Source: Paenibacillus peoriae KCTC 3763 (GTDB taxonomy: Bacteria > Bacillota > Bacilli > Paenibacillales > Paenibacillaceae). From it: DNA of 64,000 bases. Position numbers and translations under genes: made by a program. This document shows, piece by piece, positions 44,554-53,878 of the stretch (position 1 is the first letter of the stretch; the number at the start of each line of letters is the position of its first letter). The stretch is taken from positions 62,001 through 126,000 of the forward strand of contig NZ_AGFX01000030.1 in assembly GCF_000236805.1 (NCBI RefSeq), given 5' to 3'. The notes under the pieces are model-generated. The model searched no databases, was not told the origin of the DNA, and saw only the letters and a program-made list of their open reading frames with translations.

Positions 44554-45930
44554 GTGACGACGAAAACGATCAATCTGGTGGAAGCGCTTGCTCATGAACG
44601 AGATCATGGAGTACTGATTTGGTTGTTCAATATCGGGGCAGAGCAGGTATGGCATCCGTCCCCCCGCAAAGGGGGGATGGTGGACCGGGATGAACAGCAG
44701 GTCGTAAACCGGATGGAGGAAATGAATCTCCTGCTGTGCCGGAGTCAGGATGTTATTGTACTTCGCGAAAAGCCGGATGAGGCTTTTCTGGACATGCTTC
44801 GGCGGCTGGGCTTTAGTCTGCCGCGTATTGAGGTGCCGGAGCCGTCTGACCCGCTAACGCCGATTTCGGAGCTGGTGCTGGCGGACAAGGCGCTTTTGGC
44901 ACGACTGCGCGCGGTTGCGGACGCAGGCCACAGCAGCGGCGGAGCCAAAGCGTGGCTCGTTCCGTATGCGGTCACACCGCAGGAGGAAGCGATTGCGGAG
45001 TGCTGCGGACTGGAGCTGATCGGCGCTCCGTCCTCAATCAGCGCTCGGGTGAATGATAAAATATTCAGTCGCCTGACTGCGCAAAAGCTTGGTTTTGCTG
45101 TCAGTGAAGGTGCTGTATGCGAAGACGAAGCGGCGATCCGCAGGGAATGTGTCAGACTGGCTGAGTTGGCGGACGGGCCTGTGAAGCTGATTATCAAGCA
45201 GCCGCATGGTGCCTCGGGACAAGGCATGTATATGCTGGACGAGCTGTCCAAGCTGGACACACTGCTGAGTGTGATGCGGCGCTTCGGCGGCTCATCGCCA
45301 TCTTCCGGCGGTTGGCTGGTGGAGCGCTGGCACACCAAACAGATGGATCTGAATTATCAGCTCTGTATCGACGAGAGCGGTGGTGTGACCATGTTTTCGC
45401 TAAAAAGACAAAACGTGGACGGCACCGTGTATATCGGGTCTCAGGTTCCGGCTGATATTGGCCCTGCACTAGAGGAGGAAGTGAGACGCTGCGCCTATCA
45501 ACTGGGAACCTATCTGTATTCCATCGGATATACAGGTATGGCCTCCATTGACGGTTTTGTGGATGAAGACGGGGTGCTGGTTCCGGTGATCGAGATTAAC
45601 GGCAGATTTACCCTGTCTACGTACATCTCGTTCCTGTCCTCTGTCTTGGGAGAGCAGCATAAAACATTGTCCCGTTACTATCGCAACGTTACCGCTTCAC
45701 CCCTTACCTATAGCCGCTTGTGCGAGTTGCTCGCGGAGGAGGGCTTGCTCTATACACCGGAACGCGCTCAAGGGGTGTTTGTTTATACGGCGGGCACGCT
45801 ATCGGATATTCCTGTAAAACGGGGCTACGTAAACCGAATATTCACACTTATTTTGGCAGACAGCTGGCAGGAAGCGGAAGCTTATGCGCACAAGTTGGAA
45901 GGGATCATCGCTGGATTGGGATGCTTATAA
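44554..45930 (+). CDS. ATP-grasp ligase (BtrJ-like, first copy)
   Basis: 458 aa, GTG start at 44554. ATP-grasp features: IIKQPHGASGQGMYML (phosphate/lysine region), VERWHTKQMDLNYQL, and IEINGRFTLSTY (Mg-binding Glu/Asn). The N-terminal ~170 residues are a substrate domain. In butirosin synthesis BtrJ charges the BtrI carrier with glutamate and later adds a second gamma-glutamyl unit. Lying between two carrier genes, this one probably aminoacylates one of them. The C-terminal beta domain (GLLYTPERAQGVFVYTAGTL) is intact, unlike that of the second copy at 50041. Confidence 0.82.
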   Translation: MTTKTINLVEALAHERDHGVLIWLFNIGAEQVWHPSPRKGGMVDRDEQQVVNRMEEMNLLLCRSQDVIVLREKPDEAFLDMLRRLGFSLPRIEVPEPSDPLTPISELVLADKALLARLRAVADAGHSSGGAKAWLVPYAVTPQEEAIAECCGLELIGAPSSISARVNDKIFSRLTAQKLGFAVSEGAVCEDEAAIRRECVRLAELADGPVKLIIKQPHGASGQGMYMLDELSKLDTLLSVMRRFGGSSPSSGGWLVERWHTKQMDLNYQLCIDESGGVTMFSLKRQNVDGTVYIGSQVPADIGPALEEEVRRCAYQLGTYLYSIGYTGMASIDGFVDEDGVLVPVIEINGRFTLSTYISFLSSVLGEQHKTLSRYYRNVTASPLTYSRLCELLAEEGLLYTPERAQGVFVYTAGTLSDIPVKRGYVNRIFTLILADSWQEAEAYAHKLEGIIAGLGCL

Positions 45931-45947
45931 TTCGGGAGGAATTCAAG

Positions 45948-46193
45948 ATGAAAACAAATGTATACCATGTAGTACCCTTGCTGGAAAAGGTATTAAAGCT
46001 GGCTCCGGGCGAGCTTGAACAGCTGGCTCCTGATCAGGACCTGCGAACCTTGGGGCTTAATTCTCTGTCTGCTGTTGAATTGATTGTGGAGCTGGAAAAT
46101 GAGCTTGATATTACGATGGAGGATGACGATCTGGTGCTGGAGCATCTATCTACACTGCAAGGCATTGAACGTCTGCTGGGCAAATATGCATAA
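45948..46193 (+). CDS. Acyl carrier protein (second copy)
   Basis: 81 aa from the ATG at 45948, 6 nt after GGGAGGAATT. Carrier site LGLNSLSAVEL with Ser39; the usual Asp before Ser is Asn here. Helix regions IVELENELDITMEDDDLVLE and LSTLQGIERLL follow. It differs enough from the first carrier to suggest it serves a different substrate or partner. The stop overlaps the next start if the ATG at 46186 is used. Confidence 0.88.
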   Translation: MKTNVYHVVPLLEKVLKLAPGELEQLAPDQDLRTLGLNSLSAVELIVELENELDITMEDDDLVLEHLSTLQGIERLLGKYA

Positions 46194-47316
46194 GGGCGCG
46201 GCGAAGACCAGACCTGTGCAGGAATCGGGCATGGATAGTCGTCATGATTCCATTGTTGACCACGCTGTTGAAGAAGTAGCCAACGCTCTTCCGGGGAAAC
46301 ATTGTGTATATTCATCTCTGCGCACGTCATTGCGACGCTATGGGGTGAACATGGCAGAGTCCGAGCTGTTCATGCTGTGTGGAAGCATGTGTGCGGAATA
46401 TAGCGGAGATTTGAAGCGCTTCGGACCTGAGAAATACCCGGAACAGCTGCAAGAAATGGCAGCCAGCGGCGGACCTGTGATTCGGGTGGAGCCGTGGATC
46501 GCTGGCGTAAACGATGAAACCGACTTGCTGCGGGTGCTCACATCTGGCTACGGTACGATGCTGCATACGTCAAGCACGGCCTTAACTTATCACGATGTAT
46601 ATGTGAAAAATTACCCAAGGGGTCATGTGATTGAGCTGTGCGGATTGGACCTGGGGGAGCGGACGGCACAGGTAAATGATAGCTTCCTGCTGGACTCCTC
46701 GGGACAGGCTATGACTTATGTGGGACCGGCCCGTCTCGATGATTTGATGCAGGGTATTATTGAGTATGCATGGCTGGTGGAGCAGCCTGTCCGGCTTTCG
46801 CCAGGCGAGTTGCATGCTGCGTGTGCATACCATATTCGTCAGTATGTGACTGGGCACGAAGCGGTCTGGAGAGGCGTGCTTTCGCCAGATGAGTCGGCAA
46901 ATCAGACTGGAAAGGCTGCAACAGGCAAGCATGTCAAGCGAGGGGATGCGGGATACCGGGCATTTGTCGACGATTTTCGCTTGTTGGCAGAAATGGAGGA
47001 TCAGGATTTTCGGGCGTACTGTCATGAAATCTATTACAATCTACGATTGGGTAGTGCCCTTCATTTGACGGATTACACCGCTGATTATTGCCTGCTGCAT
47101 CAAGCTTCGCTGGGACCACATACACAGCATGTGATTGAATTGGCGCAATCGCTGTACGCAGATTGGCACAAGCTCAATCTGTATATTTACAAAACAGGTC
47201 TCCAACTGCGCAAGCAGCGGATACCTGAGATTAGGGAACGCGCTCTGAGCCTGATTGAAAGACAGCGGCATATGCTGGAGGAATTAATGGTTTTAACGGA
47301 GCAGGCAGCCGATTAG
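46186..47316 (+). CDS. BtrH-like acyltransferase (BtrH N-terminal family)
   Basis: 376 aa from the ATG at 46186 (coupled to the carrier stop); the ATG at 46231 is an alternative with AGGA upstream. The segment LPGKHCVYSSLRTSLRRYG, with the likely nucleophile Cys40, and HDVYVKNYPRGHVIELCG match the N-terminal domain of butirosin BtrH, a cysteine-protease-fold enzyme that moves the aminoacyl group from the carrier to the amine of the antibiotic core. The C-terminal half is helical. Its position right after the carrier gene fits an aminoacyl-S-carrier acyltransferase. Confidence 0.82.
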   Translation: MHKGAAKTRPVQESGMDSRHDSIVDHAVEEVANALPGKHCVYSSLRTSLRRYGVNMAESELFMLCGSMCAEYSGDLKRFGPEKYPEQLQEMAASGGPVIRVEPWIAGVNDETDLLRVLTSGYGTMLHTSSTALTYHDVYVKNYPRGHVIELCGLDLGERTAQVNDSFLLDSSGQAMTYVGPARLDDLMQGIIEYAWLVEQPVRLSPGELHAACAYHIRQYVTGHEAVWRGVLSPDESANQTGKAATGKHVKRGDAGYRAFVDDFRLLAEMEDQDFRAYCHEIYYNLRLGSALHLTDYTADYCLLHQASLGPHTQHVIELAQSLYADWHKLNLYIYKTGLQLRKQRIPEIRERALSLIERQRHMLEELMVLTEQAAD

Positions 47317-47373
47317 CTCAGGTTGAGCGTTCGGTTAAATCGTTTGGGTCAGTCGGAAGAGGAGGGAAATTCA

Positions 47374-48366
47374 TTGCCGTCCATTACATTGAATCAATTG
47401 TCGAAAACGTTTACGTACTACAAAAAGGAGCCGGGCGTGCGCAAATCGTTACAAAACCTGTTCAGGCGGGAAAAGCTGACCAAGAAGGCCGTGAAAAATG
47501 TCAGCTTCAGCATTGAGGAAGGGGAAATTGTCGGGTTTCTCGGTCCGAACGGGGCGGGCAAAACAACGACGCTCAAAATGCTGTCCGGCATTCTCCATCC
47601 CAGTGAGGGGGAAGCGTCGGTACTCGGTTTTACCCCGTGGAAGCGACAAAAAGAGTTTAAACGTCAGTTTTCCATCGTGATGGGACAGAAAAACCAGCTC
47701 TGGTGGGATCTGCCTGCAAGCGAGTCGTTCGAGCTGAACAAGCTTATTTACGAAATAGATGAAAGACGTTATAAGGAGGCGCTGGACGAGCTGGTCACCC
47801 TGCTAGGTGTGGAGGAGCAGCTTCATGTACAGGTGCGGCGGCTATCTCTCGGCGAGCGTATGAAAATGGAGCTGATTGCCGCGCTGCTGCATCGTCCACG
47901 GGTTATTTTACTAGACGAGCCGACGATCGGACTGGACCTAGTTTCTCAGCGGCGGATTCGTGAGTTTTTCAAAGCCTATAACCGCGCGCATCGGACGACC
48001 ATCCTGCTGACAAGCCATTATATGAAGGATATTGAGGATTTATGCAGCAGATCCATCATTATTAGCGGTGGCCAGTTGGTTTATGACGGAGACTTGCACA
48101 AGGTGAACGAGGTCATCGGTGCTCGTAAACTGCTCAAGGTTCGACTGGAGACTCCCGTGCCTAACCTGACGCTGGCAGGACTCGGCAAGCTGCGCTCCAA
48201 CTCCGAGCTGGAGGCGGTATTTGAACTGGATGCAGAAGATACGCTGACCTGGTCCAAAAAGATTCTGGACGCACTGCCTGTCGTTGATTTTACGATTGAG
48301 GATGTCCCGCTGGAAGAGGGGATAGCCAATTTGTACGATGGGGGCAGGCTGGCTGATGCGAACTAA
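47374..48366 (+). CDS. ABC exporter ATP-binding protein
   Basis: 330 aa from the TTG at 47374, 7 nt after GGAGGG. NBD motifs: GFLGPNGAGKTTTLKML (Walker A), RRLSLGERMKMELIAALLH (signature), VILLDEPTIGLDLVSQ (Walker B) and the H-loop TSHYMKDIEDLC. NatA/viologen-exporter type. Together with two permeases downstream it is a full exporter, presumably for the product of this operon and so also for self-resistance. Confidence 0.92.
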   Translation: MPSITLNQLSKTFTYYKKEPGVRKSLQNLFRREKLTKKAVKNVSFSIEEGEIVGFLGPNGAGKTTTLKMLSGILHPSEGEASVLGFTPWKRQKEFKRQFSIVMGQKNQLWWDLPASESFELNKLIYEIDERRYKEALDELVTLLGVEEQLHVQVRRLSLGERMKMELIAALLHRPRVILLDEPTIGLDLVSQRRIREFFKAYNRAHRTTILLTSHYMKDIEDLCSRSIIISGGQLVYDGDLHKVNEVIGARKLLKVRLETPVPNLTLAGLGKLRSNSELEAVFELDAEDTLTWSKKILDALPVVDFTIEDVPLEEGIANLYDGGRLADAN

Positions 48367-49162
48367 CAAATATGTGAAGGTGCTCCAGCTTGGCATGCAA
48401 AACGAAATGGAATACCGGGCCAATTATTGGCTGCAGATGGCAGGGTTTATGCTGCCGATCATGACGCAAATTTTTCTCTGGCTTGCGGTATTCGGCTCTT
48501 CGGGACAGGCAAGAGTGCTGGGCTATTCTCTGCCGGAAATGCTGGTTTATGTCGTTATGGCGGGCGTGACCGGAAAACTGATCGCCACGGGCTTTGAATA
48601 TGAAATTGCTACAGATATCAAGGAAGGCGGATTGGCCAAATTCATGGTGCAGCCTGTGCATTATTTTGCTTACCGTTTTTGCCGATTTATCGGTGGCAAA
48701 GCGGTACAATCCGCAGTCGTACTGTTGGCGGCTGCTATTTTGCTGCTATGTCTCAGTCTGGAGGGACATATCGGCTTCGAGCTGTCGTATATTCTGCTTT
48801 ACATATTGGCGTTGCCGGGAGCGCTTGTACTCAATTTTGTGGTCTATTACACGCTGAGCGGCATAGCCTTTTGGATAACGGAATCAGCAGGATTATTTTA
48901 CACGCTGTCGCTTGTCATTTATGTAGCTAGCGGTACCGTGTTCCCGCTGACGATTTTTGGAGATGCTTTGGCCCGTCTGTTCAGCTTGCTACCGTTCAGC
49001 TACACCGTATTTTTTCCGGTAAACGCGCTAACAGGTAAGCTGACTGTGTTGGAAGCCGCCAAAGGCATTGGCGTACAATGGCTCTGGATTGCAGTGCTGG
49101 CGGCCGTATCACGCCGGGTGTGGCAAGCCGGGCTCAAACGCTTTGTCTCGGTAGGAGGCTAA
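48356..49162 (+). CDS. ABC-2 permease, exporter subunit 1
   Basis: 268 aa from the ATG at 48356 (ATG 48338 is an alternative). Six predicted membrane segments, with the amphipathic start KYVKVLQLGMQNEMEYRANYW typical of the ABC2_membrane_6 (viologen exporter) family; ADIKEG-like segment EIATDIKEGGLAKFMVQPVHYF is conserved. It overlaps the ATPase gene and probably pairs with the next permease as a heterodimer. Confidence 0.87.
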   Translation: MRTNKYVKVLQLGMQNEMEYRANYWLQMAGFMLPIMTQIFLWLAVFGSSGQARVLGYSLPEMLVYVVMAGVTGKLIATGFEYEIATDIKEGGLAKFMVQPVHYFAYRFCRFIGGKAVQSAVVLLAAAILLLCLSLEGHIGFELSYILLYILALPGALVLNFVVYYTLSGIAFWITESAGLFYTLSLVIYVASGTVFPLTIFGDALARLFSLLPFSYTVFFPVNALTGKLTVLEAAKGIGVQWLWIAVLAAVSRRVWQAGLKRFVSVGG

Positions 49163-49163
49163 C

Positions 49164-49976
49164 ATGAAAAATGTTTTCCGAAACGTTGGGCGTTATTTTA
49201 GGCTGTACTGGAAGTTTGTCCAGTTTTCCGTCATGTCGCAGCTGGAATACCGCATTAATTTTATTACTGCGTTTCTGGTTGAAACGGCTTATTTGCTCAT
49301 CAAGCTGCTGTACGCTTCGGTTCCATACCGGGCCGGAACGGACATTAACGGCTGGACTCCCGATGCGGTGCTGCTATATATCGGCGTATTTACGATGATG
49401 AGCGGATTTTACAGCGGCTTGTTCTACAGTAATTTTACAAGTCTGCCTGACAAAATCCGTACTGGCTCACTGGATGTGCTTATCACCAAGCCGGTGTCGC
49501 TGCAATTTATGGTGACGCTGCGTCAATTTGAGCTGGGCTACACCGTGCCGAATGTAGTGGGCGGCGGAATCATGACGGGCATTGGCTGGGTTCGACTCGG
49601 GCTGCCATTTGATTTGGAAACCGTGGGCGGCTTCGCTGTGCTGCTCGGATGCGGGGTGCTTACGGCCTATTCCGTGTTTTTGCTGCCACAATTGCTGGCC
49701 TTCTGGATTATTCGCACGAATGGCGTAACGGAGCTGTCGAACAGCATTTTCGAGACAAACTATGTGCCGATGGCTGTGTATAGCAACCTGATTCAGCGTA
49801 TTGGCTTGTTCGTGCTTCCGGTGTTTGTCATTTGCAACTTTCCGCCTATGTTTATTCTCGGCAAAATGGATATCGGTTTGATTGTTTGGGCATTTCTTGC
49901 ACCTCTCTGGCTGCTGGCGATCATCCGTTTGATATGGCAGTTTGCGCTGCGTGATTATACGAGTGCAAGCCAGTAG
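49164..49976 (+). CDS. ABC-2 permease, exporter subunit 2
   Basis: 270 aa, ATG one base after the previous stop with GGAGG upstream. Six membrane segments; contains LPDKIRTGSLDVLITKPVSL, the second conserved segment of this exporter family. The two permeases share the start pattern of FVQFSVMSQLEYRIN. Heterodimeric ABC-2 exporter with the ATPase at 47374. Confidence 0.87.
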   Translation: MKNVFRNVGRYFRLYWKFVQFSVMSQLEYRINFITAFLVETAYLLIKLLYASVPYRAGTDINGWTPDAVLLYIGVFTMMSGFYSGLFYSNFTSLPDKIRTGSLDVLITKPVSLQFMVTLRQFELGYTVPNVVGGGIMTGIGWVRLGLPFDLETVGGFAVLLGCGVLTAYSVFLLPQLLAFWIIRTNGVTELSNSIFETNYVPMAVYSNLIQRIGLFVLPVFVICNFPPMFILGKMDIGLIVWAFLAPLWLLAIIRLIWQFALRDYTSASQ

Positions 49977-50040
49977 CGCTACCGTCTTAGTGGGCTAGTC
50001 ATAGTAGGCTAATAACGAAGCAAGAAAGGAAGCGAATGAC

Positions 50041-51585
50041 ATGAATGCGATACCGAGCCAGCGTCATTTGTATATGGGAACGTTCGAAGCGGAGGCATAC
50101 TGGCGGGATGCCCAGTTGGCTTCCCTGCCCGCTCTGCCTGACCGGGCATCTTCAGCGATTGTAGCGGCGATGGATGAACTGCTGTTCAGCTTTTGCCAGC
50201 CAGGGGACGCGTTATTGACCCGTTATGCGATTTCGCCTGTGCATCGTCAGTATATCGCAGAGCTGGGCTTTCATCCGGCTGTCAATGAACGGGATTTGAC
50301 GGATGGAATGGAGCAAGCTGGCGGCAACGTATCAGCGGCTTCCGTTTTTGAACTGCTGGGCAGCCGCAAGGCCAATCCCGGAGAGGGCTTCCCTCAGCTG
50401 GAGGGCTGTGTGCTCAGCCCGTTTGCGGGTTTGCCGCATGTGGAAGAGGCTGCCCGTGCCTGGGGAATCACATTGCATCAGCCACCGCTGGAGACGATTC
50501 GCAAGGTAAATGCCAAAACCTATTCCTCTGATCTCAAACGCAGTCTCGGCCTGCGTAATCCGGGCCATATCGTGACTTCGTTTGCGGATGTAGCTGAGGC
50601 GGGGCGCAAGCTGCTGCGGGATGGAAGCTTTTTAATCAAGGATGATTTTGGCGTATCGGGCAAAGGAAACCTGCACATTACTTCGACACAAATGCTGGAC
50701 CGGATCGTATCGTATTTGCGTGGACAGGAGCGCAAAGGCAAACAGGTGCTATTCCTTCTGGAGCCTTTTTTGGAAAAAGAGCAGGATTTTTCATGCCAAT
50801 TTTCGATTGGTGATGATGGAAGGGTGGATATCCTATCCGTGCAATGGCTGTCCAACACTCAATTTGCCTATCGGGAATCTTTGTCGCCGGACGAGGCTTT
50901 TATGGAACGGCTGGAGCGCGAGGGCTATTTTAGCTTAATGCAGGACGTGGGACGGCAGTTGTATCAGGATGGATATTACGGTGATGTTTGCATTGACTCC
51001 ATGACACTCCGTGGCGGCAAGCTGGAGCCGATTATTGAAATTAACGCCCGCAAGTCGATGAGTCTGATCAAACATCAGCTCGATAATTTTCTCGCCGCGA
51101 AAAACATGCGCGGCACGCTGACGAATTATTCGCTATCCCATGACGGCAGTCTGACCTATGAGGAACTGCTGGAAGGGCTGAAATGTGAAGGACTGCTGTT
51201 CACAGGGGAACGTGAGGAAGGCATAATGCCGCTGGGCGCCAATACGTTATATGTGAACACAGGTGGAAGAGATGGGGAAAACAGGATTGAAGGCCATACA
51301 AGCATATCAAGCACAACAAGCAGCAATGCAACCGGGTGCGATGGCAGATCATCTGCCAAGCAGGCTCGCGTGAGTGGGATAAGTGCTGGTAATGGCGGAT
51401 CAGAAGGGAATGGCGTGGCTAAGCCGGACTTAAGTGGTAAAAAAGAAGCTGCCGGAAGCGAACGGGCCCGAGGAAAGGGTCGTCTTTATTTGGAACTGGT
51501 TGCTGCAGGGGACGAAGACAAAATGCGTTTGACTACAAAGCTGGAGCGTTTTTTGGCGGAGCATCATTTTACAGTGCTGAATTAA
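50041..51585 (+). CDS. ATP-grasp ligase (second copy) with low-complexity insertion
   Basis: 514 aa. ATP-grasp core: FLIKDDFGVSGKGNLHI, LLEPFLEKEQDFSCQF, and IEINARKSMSLIKHQ (Mg site). The C-terminal beta domain is split: its first half (GLLFTGEREEGIMPLGANTL) is followed by about 75 residues rich in Ser, Gly, Asn and Ala (about 403-480), then the second half (RLYLELVAAGDEDKM). The first ATP-grasp (44554) lacks this insert. It may serve the other carrier protein or add a second amino acid. Ribosome site AAAGGAAGCG. Confidence 0.8.
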   Translation: MNAIPSQRHLYMGTFEAEAYWRDAQLASLPALPDRASSAIVAAMDELLFSFCQPGDALLTRYAISPVHRQYIAELGFHPAVNERDLTDGMEQAGGNVSAASVFELLGSRKANPGEGFPQLEGCVLSPFAGLPHVEEAARAWGITLHQPPLETIRKVNAKTYSSDLKRSLGLRNPGHIVTSFADVAEAGRKLLRDGSFLIKDDFGVSGKGNLHITSTQMLDRIVSYLRGQERKGKQVLFLLEPFLEKEQDFSCQFSIGDDGRVDILSVQWLSNTQFAYRESLSPDEAFMERLEREGYFSLMQDVGRQLYQDGYYGDVCIDSMTLRGGKLEPIIEINARKSMSLIKHQLDNFLAAKNMRGTLTNYSLSHDGSLTYEELLEGLKCEGLLFTGEREEGIMPLGANTLYVNTGGRDGENRIEGHTSISSTTSSNATGCDGRSSAKQARVSGISAGNGGSEGNGVAKPDLSGKKEAAGSERARGKGRLYLELVAAGDEDKMRLTTKLERFLAEHHFTVLN

Positions 51586-51596
51586 ACGGGAGGCGT

Positions 51597-52763
51597 ATGA
51601 GCATGTGTGCAAATATAGAACAACAGACGAAGATAACGATTTTGTGTTCCGGTTTCGGACTGGGTTTTTATACCCCTGGCTTGTTGTTGCAAGCGGGTTT
51701 TCGCAGACTTGGCTTCGATACGTCAATTCATGTGTTTGAAAATGTGCTGCCGGCATCGGCCCGTCTCCAGGTCGACAAAAGCCGTAAAGCTTATCACGAC
51801 AATTTTGCTGTAGCCTTAATGTCACAGAAGGTGCCGCAGGATATGCGAAATTCATTGGACCCTGCTGCAATGGAAGTACTGCTGAACCAATGGATGGCGG
51901 AGGATCGGCGGTATTTTATATGCTTATCCGGTCATTGGATGTATGTACTGGAGGAGTATCGCAAACGGAGAGAGCCGGAGTCGGTGCAGGTAGACATCAT
52001 CTATATGGATTCGACACCTTCGCCTTCCTGGAAAAATCTGGCCAAGCATAATCCGCTTTTTGCTGATGGCTGTGGAGAAACGACTTTATTTGAAAATGAC
52101 AAGAATAGAGTCAGCCACTATATTGATGTCCAGGCTGTAAAGCATATCCCTTTTGAAGCACGGCAATCCCGCTTATTCGTACATGGCGGTGGCTGGGGCA
52201 TGGGCACATACCGTGACAAGGTTGGGCAGCTGGAAGAGGCTGGATGGGAACTGGATTTGCTGTTGTATGATCAGGATCAGCCGGATGAACAGCGCGACAG
52301 TATACGCTATTTTCGGATGGACCCGCAGTGGAGAACATGGCAGCGAAATAAAGCTGGAGAGCATACCTTTCCACCTTTCGGAGAGGTAAAACCGGGCGAA
52401 GGAACAGTGTATCAGGTTGGGGCAGATTACCATAGCTTGCTGGACCGAACATGTCATGTTCAAGCCATTGTCAGTAAGCCCGGTGGAGGCAGCATGACCG
52501 ATTCGTTCGCTACAGCTACTCCGCTTATTATGCTAGAGCCGTTTGGTGTGCATGAGAAGCATAATGCGGACCTGTGGGAACGTCTGGGACTAGGTATGCG
52601 CTACGAGACATGGATGGAAACCTATGGCGGCAGTGCTGAGGTACTGGAAAATATGCATCGGAAAATCGTGGAACTGCGCAGTCAGACGCCGCGCTATGTG
52701 GAGTCGTATGTGAATAGCATCCAAATGCAGGCAAGCGCATCCGGAATGGAGAAAGGGTCATGA
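51597..52763 (+). CDS. GT-B glycosyltransferase (MurG/UGT-like)
   Basis: 388 aa from 51597; the second Met (ATG 51603) is a few codons in. The C-terminal half carries a donor-sugar signature: VSKPGGGSMTDSFATATPLI and LEPFGVHEKHNADLWERLG, as in MurG, UGT and antibiotic glycosyltransferases (GT28/GT1). The N-terminal half has FGLGFYTPGLLLQAGFRRLG. It would attach a sugar to the product, implying a glycosylated end compound. A 4-base overlap couples it to the oxidoreductase downstream. Confidence 0.78.
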   Translation: MSMCANIEQQTKITILCSGFGLGFYTPGLLLQAGFRRLGFDTSIHVFENVLPASARLQVDKSRKAYHDNFAVALMSQKVPQDMRNSLDPAAMEVLLNQWMAEDRRYFICLSGHWMYVLEEYRKRREPESVQVDIIYMDSTPSPSWKNLAKHNPLFADGCGETTLFENDKNRVSHYIDVQAVKHIPFEARQSRLFVHGGGWGMGTYRDKVGQLEEAGWELDLLLYDQDQPDEQRDSIRYFRMDPQWRTWQRNKAGEHTFPPFGEVKPGEGTVYQVGADYHSLLDRTCHVQAIVSKPGGGSMTDSFATATPLIMLEPFGVHEKHNADLWERLGLGMRYETWMETYGGSAEVLENMHRKIVELRSQTPRYVESYVNSIQMQASASGMEKGS

Positions 52764-53827
52764 ACGCCGCCGCTGCTGCACATGAACCTGCGGTAGGAGA
52801 TATCCGCTTTGGGATCATCGGCTGTTCCGCCATTGCCCCGCGTGCATTGCTGGAGCCGATCAGGCACGTTGCAGGGGCCCGTGTGACCGCGCTTGCCAAT
52901 CGCACGGTTGCCAAGGCGGAAGAACTGGCGGAGCGTTTTGGGGTCCGTGTCGTTTATCGGCATGCCGAGGATTTGCTGAAGGACCCGGAGATCGACGCTG
53001 TATATATTGCACTTAGCAACGACCTGCATGCCGAGTGGATTGGCAAAGCACTGCAGGCTCACAAGCACGTGCTGGTAGAAAAGCCGTTATGCTTGAATAC
53101 AGCGGATCTGATTCCCTTGGCCGCGACTGTTGAGCAGAGCCGTGCTTACCTGCTGGAGGGAGTCATGGTGCAGCATCATCCCTGGCAGCGCGAGCTGCGT
53201 AGGATCGTGGAATCAGGTTGCTATGGTCGTTTACGCTCTATAGCAACGAGTCTGTGCATTCCCGCCAAGGATGGGCATGCGAACAATTACAGATCCCGGC
53301 CGGAGCAGGGCGGGGGATGCTTTTGGGATTTGGGCGTGTACTGGCTTCAGCTGCTTCAGGCTGTCGTTGGATTAGAGCAGGCGGAATTTCGCAGCCAATC
53401 GGATTTCAATGGTCCCCATGGCTGTGACTGGACATTTCACGCACAGGCCCGTTATCCGAGCGGCTTGGAGGTGTCAGCCCTCTTTTCATTCGAGCGGCCT
53501 TATCGCTGCGCTCATGTACTGACTTTTGATTCGGCGGTGGTCACCTTGCAGGACTGCTTTCGGGCAAATTTAGGTTTTTATAAAATAACACTCAAGACAG
53601 AAATGAAGGAAATGACCTCTCACTCACCATTTCAGCCACAGCCACAATCCAAAATGAAAACTGTTTTCGAGCCTATGAACTATTATGTCAATCAGCTGGA
53701 GGCCTTCTGCAGCATCATCCGGGGGGAAGCTGAGCCGATCCTGTTCCGTGAGGCCGCTGAGCGAGTCAGACTGCTGGCAGCCATTCATGAGGCAGCACAT
53801 TCGGGCGAGACGATCTATGCCGTATGA
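52760..53827 (+). CDS. Gfo/Idh/MocA-family oxidoreductase
   Basis: 355 aa. NAD(P)-binding start IRFGIIGCSAIAPRALLEPI, then AVYIALSNDLHAEWIGKAL and the family motif VEKPLCLNTADL (Lys of EKP); a C-terminal beta-sheet domain follows (GGCFWDLGVYWLQLL, the G-G-x-x-x-D-x-G/H region). Such enzymes oxidise or reduce sugars, inositols or their amino derivatives. Here it may make the keto-sugar or cyclitol that is aminated or glycosylated in the product. No aminotransferase is present in the operon. Confidence 0.87.
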   Translation: MNAAAAAHEPAVGDIRFGIIGCSAIAPRALLEPIRHVAGARVTALANRTVAKAEELAERFGVRVVYRHAEDLLKDPEIDAVYIALSNDLHAEWIGKALQAHKHVLVEKPLCLNTADLIPLAATVEQSRAYLLEGVMVQHHPWQRELRRIVESGCYGRLRSIATSLCIPAKDGHANNYRSRPEQGGGCFWDLGVYWLQLLQAVVGLEQAEFRSQSDFNGPHGCDWTFHAQARYPSGLEVSALFSFERPYRCAHVLTFDSAVVTLQDCFRANLGFYKITLKTEMKEMTSHSPFQPQPQSKMKTVFEPMNYYVNQLEAFCSIIRGEAEPILFREAAERVRLLAAIHEAAHSGETIYAV

Positions 53828-53878
53828 GTATGTGCAAAATGCTGAGGATAGAAAAGCGAAGAGAGGGGGATTCAGCAG

